Position numbers and translations under genes: made by a program. Below, one piece after another: positions 1 to 9,138 of a DNA stretch of 64,000 bases. The stretch's first letter is position 1, and the number at the start of each line of letters is the position of its first letter. The notes under the pieces were generated by a model. It did no database searches, was not told where the DNA came from, and was given only the letters and a program-made list of their open reading frames with translations. Source of the stretch: Cyclobacteriaceae bacterium. Lineage in GTDB: Bacteria > Bacteroidota > Bacteroidia > Cytophagales > Cyclobacteriaceae. Location of the stretch: NCBI GenBank assembly GCA_016787755.1, contig JAEUUA010000018.1, forward strand, positions 248,001 to 312,000, written 5' to 3'.

Positions 1-131
1 ATATAGAGTGCTGCAAACAGAATCAGGAGTGCAATTAATCCTGCCGCGAGGTATGCGATGTATTGCGCCTTTAGTCCTTTGAACTCAATCGGTTTGTTAA
101 TACCCTTGTTGATTTTGTAAACACTGGACAT
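1..131 (-). CDS. traF: conjugal transfer protein TraF-like (DUF4133), 3' part missing
   Basis: Only the first 43 codons are inside the window. They begin MSSVYKINKGINKPIEFKGL and run into a hydrophobic helix (AYLAAGLIALLILFAAL), the pattern of the small DUF4133 inner-membrane proteins called TraF in Bacteroides conjugative transposons. In those elements this gene directly follows the DUF4134 gene traE, as it does here. It is expected to be part of the mating-pair channel in the inner membrane. The rest of the transfer operon should continue to the left of the window. Confidence 0.8.
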   Translation of the reverse strand, partial: MSSVYKINKGINKPIEFKGLKAQYIAYLAAGLIALLILFAALY

Positions 132-147
132 AGTCGTGAGTAGTTAG

Positions 148-175
148 TATTGAGTATTGAGTATTGAGTATTGAG
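148..175. repeat. four perfect tandem copies of the 7-mer TATTGAG
   Basis: Four uninterrupted copies of TATTGAG fill half of the short gap between the TraE-like and TraF-like genes, followed by a partial fifth. All frames of the unit allow slippage. A related degenerate AGTTAGT/AGTCATT pattern appears at 12925-12990 in the same element. Such runs are common in intergenic DNA of this phylum and no function is known to me. Confidence 0.85.
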
Positions 176-181
176 TAGGGA

Positions 182-514
182 TTAGAGTCCGAAGAAAGAG
201 CGGAGTACGGTGGCTACGATTACAAGAAAAACACAACTACCAAACCAAGCAGCTGCCACCTTTCCGGTATCAGGGTCACCGCTGTTCCATTTTTGATACA
301 CTTTGACTGCACCTACGAGACCTAGCAAAGCGCCAATTGCATACATTAAACTTGTGCCGGTAGTAAAGTAGCTGCGTACCCGTAAGGTCGCTTCGTTGAT
401 GCCTGCATTCCCGTCTTGTGCGTTGGCTGGTAATAGGAATGTGAGTGCATAGATGATGAGCGAAAGCATCAGGGCTTTGGCCTTTTCGATTGTGAATTGA
501 ATTACTCGTTTCAT
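182..514 (-). CDS. traE: conjugal transfer protein TraE-like (DUF4134)
   Basis: This 110-residue protein has a cleavable signal or first membrane helix (about residues 16-33, ending PANAQ), a short extracytoplasmic segment, and two further hydrophobic helices (about 52-72 and 87-107). The length, the GIN-x-A motif and the layout match DUF4134, the TraE protein of Bacteroides-type conjugative transposons, a pilin-like or VirB2-like component of the inner-membrane transfer apparatus. It lies 50 bp upstream of the TraF-like gene on the same strand, which is the usual order. Function is by family; nothing in the sequence is unusual. Confidence 0.85.
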   Translation of the reverse strand: MKRVIQFTIEKAKALMLSLIIYALTFLLPANAQDGNAGINEATLRVRSYFTTGTSLMYAIGALLGLVGAVKVYQKWNSGDPDTGKVAAAWFGSCVFLVIVATVLRSFFGL

Positions 515-536
515 AAAATTTGATTTGGTTTACTAA

Positions 537-1124
537 TTATTGATTGTGTATGGACATTTTTTCTGCTTCAGGCCACCATACAATGATTTCCTTTAGTTCG
601 AGATTGAACGCGCAATGTTGTTCACAGGAATCGTAGATGAATATATTTAGGGCATCCTTGTAGTGTGTGTCTCCAACTTGTTGATAGCGGGATATCAAAG
701 ATTTGAACAACGCAGTTGCTTCTTCTTTGCTACTATCTTTTACAACTTCTGTGAGGGTTTTAATTTCTTGCAAAAAATCTGCGATGGTTCCCAGCAGTAT
801 GGCATCCGATGGTTTGACTGATGACACTTCTATTACTTCTTCCGTTACGTCTGTAGATTGAATTTGTAGCTCTTCCGAGGAGATACTTTTTTCACGGGAG
901 GAAGAAGTTTCCGATTCGTATTTAACCTTGCCCATCAATTCATTGGATTCAGATGAATCGTTCTGGTCTTCTTTGGTCTCTGGTGTAATTTTTTTTGATT
1001 GTTTTTGTTTGAAGATGTGGATGATTTCGGAGCTGTAGAGGAGCAGCGTTGAAATTGTGTAGTAACAAATGACTACGCCTATGATTACGGTCATAAATTG
1101 TTGCCAGGAAATTGTTTCGAACAT
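537..1124 (-). CDS. hypothetical membrane-anchored protein of the transfer region
   Basis: A 195-residue protein with one N-terminal membrane helix (about residues 10-31) followed by a Lys/Gln-rich cytoplasmic linker, a low-complexity acidic and serine-rich stretch (about 45-105), and a C-terminal globular part containing a Cys-x3-Cys-x-Phe motif. I do not recognise the family. It is 22 bp upstream of traE on the same strand and therefore probably a transfer-operon gene; conjugative elements of this phylum often carry a poorly conserved single-pass protein at this position. Confidence 0.65.
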   Translation of the reverse strand: MFETISWQQFMTVIIGVVICYYTISTLLLYSSEIIHIFKQKQSKKITPETKEDQNDSSESNELMGKVKYESETSSSREKSISSEELQIQSTDVTEEVIEVSSVKPSDAILLGTIADFLQEIKTLTEVVKDSSKEEATALFKSLISRYQQVGDTHYKDALNIFIYDSCEQHCAFNLELKEIIVWWPEAEKMSIHNQ

Positions 1125-1261
1125 AGCCTTCGTGTTTGATTACGAATGCTAAGGTGCGTGCTACCTATAAATGATATTCAGAAGATGGGGCGAAGATGGG
1201 GACGATTTTCTTTCCTAAGCTTTAAAGAATGGTAGTAAGGGATACTTTGATTTGTGAAAAT

Positions 1262-2185
1262 TTACGATACCGCTTCTTCCAATGTCTTTAGCATGGCTTT
1301 ATGCTTAATAGGGTTTGTTGATATTAGAGTTTGTATGTTCAAAAGCTTCCATTTCACTGCGGGTAGACGCTGAAGGTTTTCAATTGGAACAAGATTCCAT
1401 TGTGGCGTTCCTTTTTTAAAACTCAATAGAAACTTCCGGTCATCGACTGTGAGTAAGTCATTGACTTCAACCAGTAGTCTTTCCCTTACCGCTTCAAACG
1501 TCCTATAAAAAAATGGTGTAGCTGTCATTCCTGTAAACTGATTTTCAAAAGCTGCTCGTTGATCGAGATAGTGAGGTTTGATGAGTTCACTCATCGGCCT
1601 TGCATGGCTAATCAGGAAGGTGATAAAGCCGAGTTTGATTTCTTCTGTAATTCCTTCGTTCAGGAAGAGATGGTATACATCAAAGAAGTCCCGTGGATGC
1701 TGGCGATCCAGTGCTGCACATATTTTACCGCCAAACAATTCTCCCTGCGACACGACCTGAATAGCTGCAAACTTTTGGAATTCATTTTGAACAGCTTCTG
1801 AAACCGGCATTAATCGAACCGGAAAAATAGTTCCTCGCGTTGTGGTATTCACTTCAATTTTGACAGTCGCTTGAGGCGTTTGGCAATTTAGTTTTACATC
1901 CTCGCCTTGCCCTCGTGGAACCCTGGTTACTGCTATCCCGGGGATGGTCGCTTTCAAACGTCCCTCTATGCGGCTGAGTGCTTCGGAGATATTTCGCAAA
2001 GCCGTTGTGCGATCATCTTGCCAATTTACATAGGTAAGGTCAATGTCTACCGAGAGTCTTGGCATATCGCGCCCAAAGAGATTGATTGCTGTGCCCCCTT
2101 TCAGGGCAAAACTTTCTTCCTTTGCTACTTGTGGCAATAGAGTAAGCAAGAGATTTACTTGAGCATGATAGTGCGGGCGTATCAT
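1262..2185 (-). CDS. abiEii: AbiEii-type nucleotidyltransferase toxin
   Basis: The 307-residue protein carries the nucleotidyltransferase signature of the AbiEii/AbiGii family: ALKGGTAINL at about residues 27-36 followed by LSVDIDLTY at about 44-52, whose two aspartates bind metal. Family members such as the MenA-type toxins add nucleotides to tRNA 3' ends and stop growth on phage infection. The start overlaps the last codon of the upstream antitoxin gene by four bases, so the two are translationally coupled. The pair is cargo set between the transfer genes and the methylase-helicase. The stop lies in a 137-bp gap before the tra-side membrane gene. Confidence 0.92.
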   Translation of the reverse strand: MIRPHYHAQVNLLLTLLPQVAKEESFALKGGTAINLFGRDMPRLSVDIDLTYVNWQDDRTTALRNISEALSRIEGRLKATIPGIAVTRVPRGQGEDVKLNCQTPQATVKIEVNTTTRGTIFPVRLMPVSEAVQNEFQKFAAIQVVSQGELFGGKICAALDRQHPRDFFDVYHLFLNEGITEEIKLGFITFLISHARPMSELIKPHYLDQRAAFENQFTGMTATPFFYRTFEAVRERLLVEVNDLLTVDDRKFLLSFKKGTPQWNLVPIENLQRLPAVKWKLLNIQTLISTNPIKHKAMLKTLEEAVS

Positions 2186-2946
2186 GACTCTGTCAGTTCT
2201 TTGGGAATGGTGATGAGAAAGTCTGAATTATACAAACCCCCTTTTACGATGCTCCTACCTCCTTTGCCCAAATCAATTTTACTCTGATCCACAAACGTAA
2301 GCCACTGGTGTTGCGCTTTACTTGCCATATAAAGAAACAGTCTTTTCACTTTAACAGAAGTACACTGTTCCAACAATTCCTGGACAAGTTTGGGGCGTAG
2401 ATTTGAAAGGCCTTCCATCACATGATAACATTCCATCAAATCCAATTTATTGGGAGCCAGGAATAAGCATTCTATCATGGCTCGTTCAGGGGTGGAGATG
2501 TTTATTGAGAAATTTCTTTCCTCATGGGGTGTTAGTGCTAAATCGCTTGGGAGTAATGATGTTTTTATATGTTTAATCGGATGACCCCAACTATAATTTA
2601 TAAACCAACGGGGCAATATTGTTTGCTGTGGTGAGAACAAGAAAACGGTCTCCTTTGACATCCTGAAATAATGTGCTAAACCTTGCATAGAAAGGGCTGT
2701 TAAAGCACCTACATGTATCAGTAATTTTTGCTGTTGCATCGAATATACGGCTCCTTGCCAAACAACATTTTCTCTGGATCGTTTGAATGCTCCATACCCA
2801 ATAGATTCTAGCCAGCCGTTTTTGAGATAGCTCTTTTGAAGTTCGCGCGAGATGCCCAGTCCTTCAAGCCACTTAGGCAAGACAACTGCCCCTTGCTTAT
2901 GAAAATCAAGCATTTTCTTTAATTTTGATTCTTTCTGGGTATTCAT
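2182..2946 (-). CDS. abiEi: AbiEi-type antitoxin / transcriptional repressor
   Basis: A 254-residue protein with the AbiEi layout: an N-terminal winged helix (about residues 10-60, with WLEGLGISRELQKSYLKNGW) and a C-terminal domain containing PERAMIECL, a typical AbiEi segment. AbiEi represses its own operon by binding inverted repeats upstream and neutralises AbiEii. The stop overlaps the toxin start by four bases. An imperfect AAGC-TTGAT-GCTT inverted repeat lies about 30 bp upstream of the start and is a possible operator, though weak. In type IV systems antitoxin and toxin need not touch. Confidence 0.9.
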   Translation of the reverse strand: MNTQKESKLKKMLDFHKQGAVVLPKWLEGLGISRELQKSYLKNGWLESIGYGAFKRSRENVVWQGAVYSMQQQKLLIHVGALTALSMQGLAHYFRMSKETVFLFSPQQTILPRWFINYSWGHPIKHIKTSLLPSDLALTPHEERNFSINISTPERAMIECLFLAPNKLDLMECYHVMEGLSNLRPKLVQELLEQCTSVKVKRLFLYMASKAQHQWLTFVDQSKIDLGKGGRSIVKGGLYNSDFLITIPKELTES

Positions 2947-3110
2947 GATACCAATATTATACTTTTTTTAATTAAAAGCTTGATGCTTAATAATTTATTT
3001 ATACTCCATTATAGGTAGTCAAAATACGCATACACCCATTATTTTAAAGAAAGGAATGTGATTTATAGATTCATACATAATCATAAATCATAGAGTGGAG
3101 GCTGGAATAC

Positions 3111-6100
3111 CTAGAGCCTAATTTTATGTTTACCTCCTTTTTCAAGAGTCTTATATTCAGTTGGAGAATCTTCCACACTAGCGGGCTGCAATTCATCTTT
3201 TGTTGAAAAGGATTTTTCCAGTCGTGCCGTCAGTTCCTCAATTTGATGCTTCAACTCATTGATAGCCGATTTCTCTTTGAAGTCCAAGCTTAGTTCATGC
3301 TTGTAGGTTTCGATTTTCTTCTGGCAGTTTTTAACAGACTCTTTTGTGTTCTCAATTACTTTTGGCAAACGCTTAATGGAGTCAATCATATACCGTCCTG
3401 CCAGTGCAGGATTTTCATTCAGCTTTCCGTCTGCATAATTATAGATTGTCCCACTGTTGCTCACCACATACACTTTTGATTGAATGGTGTGATAGTTGAG
3501 TTTAAAATCCAACACCTCTGCGATGGTGAATTCTCCTTTACCGCCTTGTTTCCTTAAGTAGGCTATTTCAGCATGGAGTAATTCACCTGCTATCTTTTTA
3601 TCTTGAATTGTTTTCCCATTAATAGTGATTGGGATCCTTTCGAGATCAATAGATTGGATCGGATTCCAGTCAGCTTCAAGTTTAGATAGTGTTGTCTCTT
3701 TGGTTTTGAGGTCTCTTGTATTGAGGTCGATATAAAATTCAGACTCGGACTTCCGCTTGAGAAACACCTGATAGCTGCGTTCCAAGTCATACAGCTTCTT
3801 CTCCAACTTTACTTTCTCGAGCAAATCCGTATTACCACTTAACAGGGCTACATACTCTCCGAAGTTCATGCCTCCCTCCTGGTCGAATGCTCCTTCGTCA
3901 ATCTTGCGCTGATCGATGGAGCTATTTTTTATTTGGCTGATAAACTTTTGTTTATTGGAAAGGATGTTGAACTGATAGGCATCCAGTGTTCTGTTCACCG
4001 CATAGATATAATTACGAACTGTGTTTCCCCTAAATTCCTTTGCCATCAAATTACCTTGCCTGCCACCTCTCCCGGTCCGTTGTTCTAAATCACTGGGTCT
4101 CCATGGTATATCCAGGTGATGCATGGCGATGACACGTTCCTGAACATTCACCCCTGTCCCTAATTTTTTTGTACTACCGATCAATACGCGGACCTCGCCA
4201 CTGTTTACTGCTTTGAATAGGATTTCCTTTTTCTTTTTTGAATCATGATCATGAATGAACTGGATGTCATCGGGAGCCAGATCATGGTGATGTACTAATA
4301 TGCGTTTAATCTCCTGATACAGGTTGAAACTATTTCCGGTAGGTGTTCCTATATCGCTAAAGATGAGTTGAGTTCCTTTATAGGAGTCACTGTCTTTATA
4401 TTCGTCTGCCACTGTCTGACATAACTTCGCCACTTTGCCATCAGGCTCGAAGGAGTATTGATCTCTATTAATAAGCCTCATGTCTATGCTCATTTTTTTC
4501 GCGAGGTTGGTTGCGATGAGCATAAAGGCATTCATTTCTTTGTCGTTCAAGGTAAGGTCAACATGTGAAGGATCTTTTGTTTTTGTGAAGTTGATAAGTT
4601 TCTGGGTATAATGATTTTGACTTTCTGTCGGCTCAATATTTACAATCAGGTTATCTACTTTAGGTTTTTCAATGAGTAGGTTATGATCGTTCACTACATG
4701 GGTGATCTCTGCATAAAATCTTGCCAACTCGGGTACTTTAATAAATTCCCGGTAACGTTCTTTCATCTTCAATTCATTCGTTACGGAAAACTCGTACGTT
4801 GAACTCTTTCGTGCATACATTTTTGCCCACGCATCAAAGGAATTTATAGTAAGTTCTTTTAATTTATCAGGACGGAGATACTTGAACAATAGGTACAATT
4901 CCACCAGGCTATTGCTGATGGTTGTGCCTGATAAAAACGTAGCTCCTTTATCAGCACCTTTTTTCTTTTGGATGGTTCGGATTGCAAATTCAAGATTGAG
5001 TGCTCGTTGACTGCCTGAAGGATCGCCCAGCCCGGCTACCTGTTGATGGCGTGTTGTGAAATGAAGGTTTTTGAATTCTTGACTTTCATCAATAAAAATA
5101 TGATCGAAGCCTATTTTATCAAAGTCGAGGATATTTTCATCTCGTTCAATGGCGGCATCTGCCATCATGATTTTCACGCTTATGTTTTGTTTCCTACTCT
5201 CTAAGCCTTTGAGAATACGTTTTGACAGTGAACGATTTTCAGATACTGCCTGAAGATCATCTTCCAGATTATTTAATTCCTGTTCCAAAATTTCCTTTTT
5301 TATTTGTGGGCTTTGGGGTATCGCCATGAACATATCATGTGTTATAATTACAGCATCCCAATCATTGGCTGCGATGCTGGCAAAGATTTGTTGGCGCTTT
5401 TGTTTTGTGAAATCTTTTTGTGGATCAGGTGCCAATACTTTTGCATTTGGGTATGACTTTAAAAAGTCATGAGCAACATCGGCCACATTCGCTTTCATAC
5501 AAATGATCAATGGTTTTTGTGCGATGCCAAGCCTTCGCATTTCCATGGCACCCGCCACCATAATTAATGTTTTTCCTGCTCCGACCTTATGATCAGCGAT
5601 TCCTCCATCTTGTTGGAGCAGCATCCAAATAGCATCCTTCTGATGCGTGCGGGGTGAAAAATGTTTTAGTCCTTCTAGCTGAAGGTGTGATCCGTCAAAA
5701 TTACGTTTCACCGTGTTGTTGATATTCCGGTTATATAATTCTTCAATGCGGTGGGCAACATCTTCCCGGGTGTTCAAAAAATTCTCGAACTCCTCTTTAA
5801 TCTCTTTCGTTTTCATTTCCACATTTTTCATTCCGTCTACGTCAGGCTTATATTGGGGAGGATCTGAGTCTGGAATTCGTATCTGAAGATACGGTTGCGT
5901 ATCGGCCATGGCATACTCCATAATTTTACTTCCAGATATTTTTCCACTGTATGTTGAAGCTGCATATGTGATGCTCTCCTGGTTACTGTACCCCTTCATA
6001 TTGACAAGGAAAAGGTCTGTCGATTCGAGGTACTTTATCTCCGTGTCTTCCTTGAAGATATGTTTGGCGAAGCTTTCATAAATATCGATAGGAATCCATC

Positions 6101-8060
6101 GCTCCCCGATGTTGAGATCGATAAGTTCCCGTTTCAGATAAACTGGACGAATCTCTTTTAATCGCTGCAGGTGAATGTCAAGATCTCTTTCGGTTAACTC
6201 TTGAAATTTATCTAACGCTTTATCTGAATTTTTAAGGTTTTCCCATGCTTCGATTTTCTTTACCACATTGCCACTGAGAAATTCATCCTTTGAAACATAT
6301 TTTCCTTTCTCATTTTGTTCTATATCCCTGAACAGGATTTGCTGATCAAGTCCTTCGCGGATAATTTCACGTCTTTCCTTTTGAAGGAGCGCAGCAATAA
6401 AATCAATGTCTACGCTATTGGTTGCATTCAACGAAAGTAAGACGGCATCTTTTAATGATTCAGGTTTAGCATAGGTTCGGCTTACATTGTTAATCTGGCG
6501 TGAGAAAATATCTGCCTTTGCATATTGATTTCCTTCGAGGCGTTCTAACGAAAGGACTTTAAATCCTTCCGCGTCCATTAAAAGCAATTTCTTATTAGTA
6601 GCGAGATTTAGGTTTCCATAGCGAAAGATGAATGAATCGTAATTAGCATTTAGTTCCTGCCTACCTACTTTCATTTTAGTTATGTCCCCATCCAGTTCTG
6701 ATTGCACCAACTTTACAAGTGAATTTCTCAGAGCCGTAAACTCGTGGACTCGATCTACATCTTTGATAATTGTTTCCGGTCGAACAATTTTGTCTGTTCC
6801 ATCGTACTCGATCACTCCTACCTTCCCTTGATGAACAATGAGATTTCCTCTTTTAACTATTTCAAAATCAGGATGATCGATCGGCAGTTTGTTGACATCG
6901 CTGACATTGGTATGCAGAGGACGTGGGTCATTGCTAAGAGTGTGTTCTACCTGTTGGTATCCTTTGTCGATCAGGGAAGCAATTGCTTGCCCCGTTTCAT
7001 TTTCTGTTGTCCCATCTTTTGGAACCATGTCAAGAGAGTCACCCCGGTATTGGCCTCCTGGAACAAATCTTCCCAGCGCGTTCTCAGGATTCTTCTGATA
7101 GTAGGTACTCAAATCAATGGCTATCGATTCCCCTTTGTCATCAGGGATGGTATGCTTCGCAGACTCAACAAATAGTTTCTCTGTTGTTGAAACATTCCGC
7201 TTGGTTGTATTCTTTCTGAGAAGGATAATGTCTGTTACCGGAAACGTTCCGGCTTGTTCGAATACATTGTTGGGAAGTCGTACAGCGGTGATTAAGTCTG
7301 AATTTTCCATTAGGTACTTGCGCACCTCCTTATTTCCCGGACTATCCATCAATCCATTCGTTGTAATGAAGGCCAGTGTTCCACCCTGTTTCAGGTTGTC
7401 TAGAGATTTTACGAAATAGTAATTATGAATTCGGGTGGTTGCTTTGATCTTTACAGGAATCGCTTCTCTAAAAATATGATCATCATAGACGCTTACATTT
7501 CCAAACGGAATGTTGCTGATTACTAAATCAAAATTCCTGTTCTTGAAATTCTCAAAGCCAGTATGAATCGTTTCTACATTTGGGTGATTGGCCTTTAAGA
7601 TTTTGTAGGTCATATCATCTTTTTCAATGGCTGTTATGGAAGCATCGGGAAAATGCTGTTTGATAGCTCTGACAAAATTGCCAGTACCCGCTGCGGGTTC
7701 AAGAATTGAATCACTCCTTACATTATTTCGTTTAACTGATTTGAGTATGGGTTGAATAATAAAGTCCGGTGTATAGAACGAGGAGAGGATGCTGTTTTTT
7801 ATGCTGGCAATAGCAGTTTTGTATTGGTCTCCAAAATGATTTTTCAGCAGGCGGTGAAAATCGAGAATCTCCTTTTCGTATCGCAAATCTTCTGCGTTCC
7901 ATGCAGACTTGTTGTCAATTGGAAGGAGAAGTTCCTTCAAGGCACCAAAGCCATTGAACTTGTATTGATCCAATTTTTCATGCGAGGGATTATCCTTCAG
8001 GAGTTCTTCTAATACCCCGAGCGTACTTTTATAAGATTCACGTTTGGAGAATTTAGCCAT
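3111..8060 (-). CDS. N6-adenine methylase-helicase fusion, P1 DarB-like
   Basis: A 1649-residue protein. The N-terminal third is an adenine methyltransferase: FYTPDFI at about 95, SAM-binding motif I LEPAAGTGNF at about 120-129 and catalytic motif SNIPFG at about 182-187 in place of NPPY. The second half is a superfamily 2 helicase: Walker A GAGKT at about 828, Walker B with DESQ at about 990 and motif VI QRTGRGGRQ at about 1330, then a coiled-coil tail. The same fusion occurs in phage P1 DarB and in many conjugative elements, where it is thought to protect incoming DNA from restriction. It sits beside the mobilization genes. An active methylase that shapes epigenetics is the alternative. Confidence 0.85.
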   Translation of the reverse strand: MAKFSKRESYKSTLGVLEELLKDNPSHEKLDQYKFNGFGALKELLLPIDNKSAWNAEDLRYEKEILDFHRLLKNHFGDQYKTAIASIKNSILSSFYTPDFIIQPILKSVKRNNVRSDSILEPAAGTGNFVRAIKQHFPDASITAIEKDDMTYKILKANHPNVETIHTGFENFKNRNFDLVISNIPFGNVSVYDDHIFREAIPVKIKATTRIHNYYFVKSLDNLKQGGTLAFITTNGLMDSPGNKEVRKYLMENSDLITAVRLPNNVFEQAGTFPVTDIILLRKNTTKRNVSTTEKLFVESAKHTIPDDKGESIAIDLSTYYQKNPENALGRFVPGGQYRGDSLDMVPKDGTTENETGQAIASLIDKGYQQVEHTLSNDPRPLHTNVSDVNKLPIDHPDFEIVKRGNLIVHQGKVGVIEYDGTDKIVRPETIIKDVDRVHEFTALRNSLVKLVQSELDGDITKMKVGRQELNANYDSFIFRYGNLNLATNKKLLLMDAEGFKVLSLERLEGNQYAKADIFSRQINNVSRTYAKPESLKDAVLLSLNATNSVDIDFIAALLQKERREIIREGLDQQILFRDIEQNEKGKYVSKDEFLSGNVVKKIEAWENLKNSDKALDKFQELTERDLDIHLQRLKEIRPVYLKRELIDLNIGERWIPIDIYESFAKHIFKEDTEIKYLESTDLFLVNMKGYSNQESITYAASTYSGKISGSKIMEYAMADTQPYLQIRIPDSDPPQYKPDVDGMKNVEMKTKEIKEEFENFLNTREDVAHRIEELYNRNINNTVKRNFDGSHLQLEGLKHFSPRTHQKDAIWMLLQQDGGIADHKVGAGKTLIMVAGAMEMRRLGIAQKPLIICMKANVADVAHDFLKSYPNAKVLAPDPQKDFTKQKRQQIFASIAANDWDAVIITHDMFMAIPQSPQIKKEILEQELNNLEDDLQAVSENRSLSKRILKGLESRKQNISVKIMMADAAIERDENILDFDKIGFDHIFIDESQEFKNLHFTTRHQQVAGLGDPSGSQRALNLEFAIRTIQKKKGADKGATFLSGTTISNSLVELYLLFKYLRPDKLKELTINSFDAWAKMYARKSSTYEFSVTNELKMKERYREFIKVPELARFYAEITHVVNDHNLLIEKPKVDNLIVNIEPTESQNHYTQKLINFTKTKDPSHVDLTLNDKEMNAFMLIATNLAKKMSIDMRLINRDQYSFEPDGKVAKLCQTVADEYKDSDSYKGTQLIFSDIGTPTGNSFNLYQEIKRILVHHHDLAPDDIQFIHDHDSKKKKEILFKAVNSGEVRVLIGSTKKLGTGVNVQERVIAMHHLDIPWRPSDLEQRTGRGGRQGNLMAKEFRGNTVRNYIYAVNRTLDAYQFNILSNKQKFISQIKNSSIDQRKIDEGAFDQEGGMNFGEYVALLSGNTDLLEKVKLEKKLYDLERSYQVFLKRKSESEFYIDLNTRDLKTKETTLSKLEADWNPIQSIDLERIPITINGKTIQDKKIAGELLHAEIAYLRKQGGKGEFTIAEVLDFKLNYHTIQSKVYVVSNSGTIYNYADGKLNENPALAGRYMIDSIKRLPKVIENTKESVKNCQKKIETYKHELSLDFKEKSAINELKHQIEELTARLEKSFSTKDELQPASVEDSPTEYKTLEKGGKHKIRL

Positions 8061-8307
8061 TGTCTTCTCTGATTCCGGCCAAACATTCTTTGAGTGCGAT
8101 TTCCTTCGCTCCTAATTCATCGAAGCCATTGTGCATGGCCGTTTCGATTTCTTGCAAGTAGATGTCGACACGATGGCTGATAAACTCATCGGAAGTCATA
8201 CCCTCCAAAATTTCTTGCCGTTCTTGTTTTGTTAACACCTTGAGAGCTTCGTGTATGACGCTACTAATAGGAAATTCAAGGTTTGATAGTTCCTTACTTT
8301 CTTCCAT
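8053..8307 (-). CDS. small hypothetical acidic protein of the mobilization region
   Basis: An 84-residue, soluble, mostly helical and acidic protein (many Glu residues, no Cys or membrane segment). Its stop overlaps the methylase-helicase start by eight bases, so it is very likely co-translated with it. I do not recognise the family; the context suggests an accessory of the methylase-helicase or of DNA transfer. Confidence 0.65.
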   Translation of the reverse strand: MEESKELSNLEFPISSVIHEALKVLTKQERQEILEGMTSDEFISHRVDIYLQEIETAMHNGFDELGAKEIALKECLAGIREDNG

Positions 8308-8313
8308 GTGAGT

Positions 8314-9138
8314 TTAGTTTTGATCGAGTTCGTCTATTCGTTGGACGAATTTTTCTTTTAATTGAGTTAAGAAAAAAGCCTGGTCATTTTTCCGGAATTT
8401 TATTTCTTGAAGTATCCTATAAAAATTACCCAGGTTTATATTAAAGACGCGCTCAAACGTAGATGCTATTTGTTTGAGGTCTGTGTTGCCTTTGTTAAGA
8501 GCTTCGGTAAGATGAAGTGCATAGATTAATTCGATGAGGTGGGTTTTAGGGCCTGTCCAGGTGAGTAAAGTTTTTTCTTCGGTGTTCACGGGAGTATCAG
8601 TCTTGATTATAATTGATTGCAGATAATCCCTCATCATTTGATTGGCTATCAAACGCGCCAACGTGCTGTCATGCCATGATGTGAAATTTTCATCCTCATT
8701 TGGATTGTTGGCGTTCGTTCCGCGGATGAAGAATTTATCATCCAGGTGCGTTGAATTCGTGAGACAATAGGTGTGTAATTCCGCTTGTTTTTTTATTTGT
8801 TTACGAATGTGTTTTAGTTTCTGATTGTAAAATCTAAGCACAGATTCCTTTCCTCCGATGGGTTCATTAATTTTCAACCCGAGCATGTGCTCATAGTAAT
8901 AATATTGGCTCATGAACAATGGTTTGATCTCTTTAAAAAAAGAGATCTCCTCTTCCCTTGTAGTAAAAGAATAATTGTGAATAAATTTCTTCAACTCCAT
9001 TAGACTCGTCTTCACCTGTTCGAATGATTTACATGCGACCCCTACCGGGTCGGTAGTTTCCATTCTGATAGTTTCCAAGTTCGTTTTTAGCATTTCCTGG
9101 AGTTTCACAGAAAAGGTTTTTAGATCCCGTGTTTTCAT
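8314..9138 (-). CDS. rteC: RteC-like regulator of element excision
   Basis: A 274-residue protein with the RteC layout: an N-terminal helical half containing FKEIKPLFMSQYYYYEHML (about 88-106) and a C-terminal half with a predicted helix-turn-helix ending in FRKNDQAFFLTQLKEKF. In CTnDOT, RteC activates transcription of the excision operon. It overlaps the coupling-protein gene start by four bases and lies 6 bp from the 84-residue gene, so it is inside the mobilization operon rather than next to rteA/rteB as in CTnDOT. Target sites are not visible in the window. Confidence 0.85.
   Translation of the reverse strand: MKTRDLKTFSVKLQEMLKTNLETIRMETTDPVGVACKSFEQVKTSLMELKKFIHNYSFTTREEEISFFKEIKPLFMSQYYYYEHMLGLKINEPIGGKESVLRFYNQKLKHIRKQIKKQAELHTYCLTNSTHLDDKFFIRGTNANNPNEDENFTSWHDSTLARLIANQMMRDYLQSIIIKTDTPVNTEEKTLLTWTGPKTHLIELIYALHLTEALNKGNTDLKQIASTFERVFNINLGNFYRILQEIKFRKNDQAFFLTQLKEKFVQRIDELDQN

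Noticed and set aside
6744..7175. 143-codon plus-strand open frame inside the methylase-helicase
   Set aside because: It lies fully antisense to a well-supported gene and its translation has no domain-like pattern.
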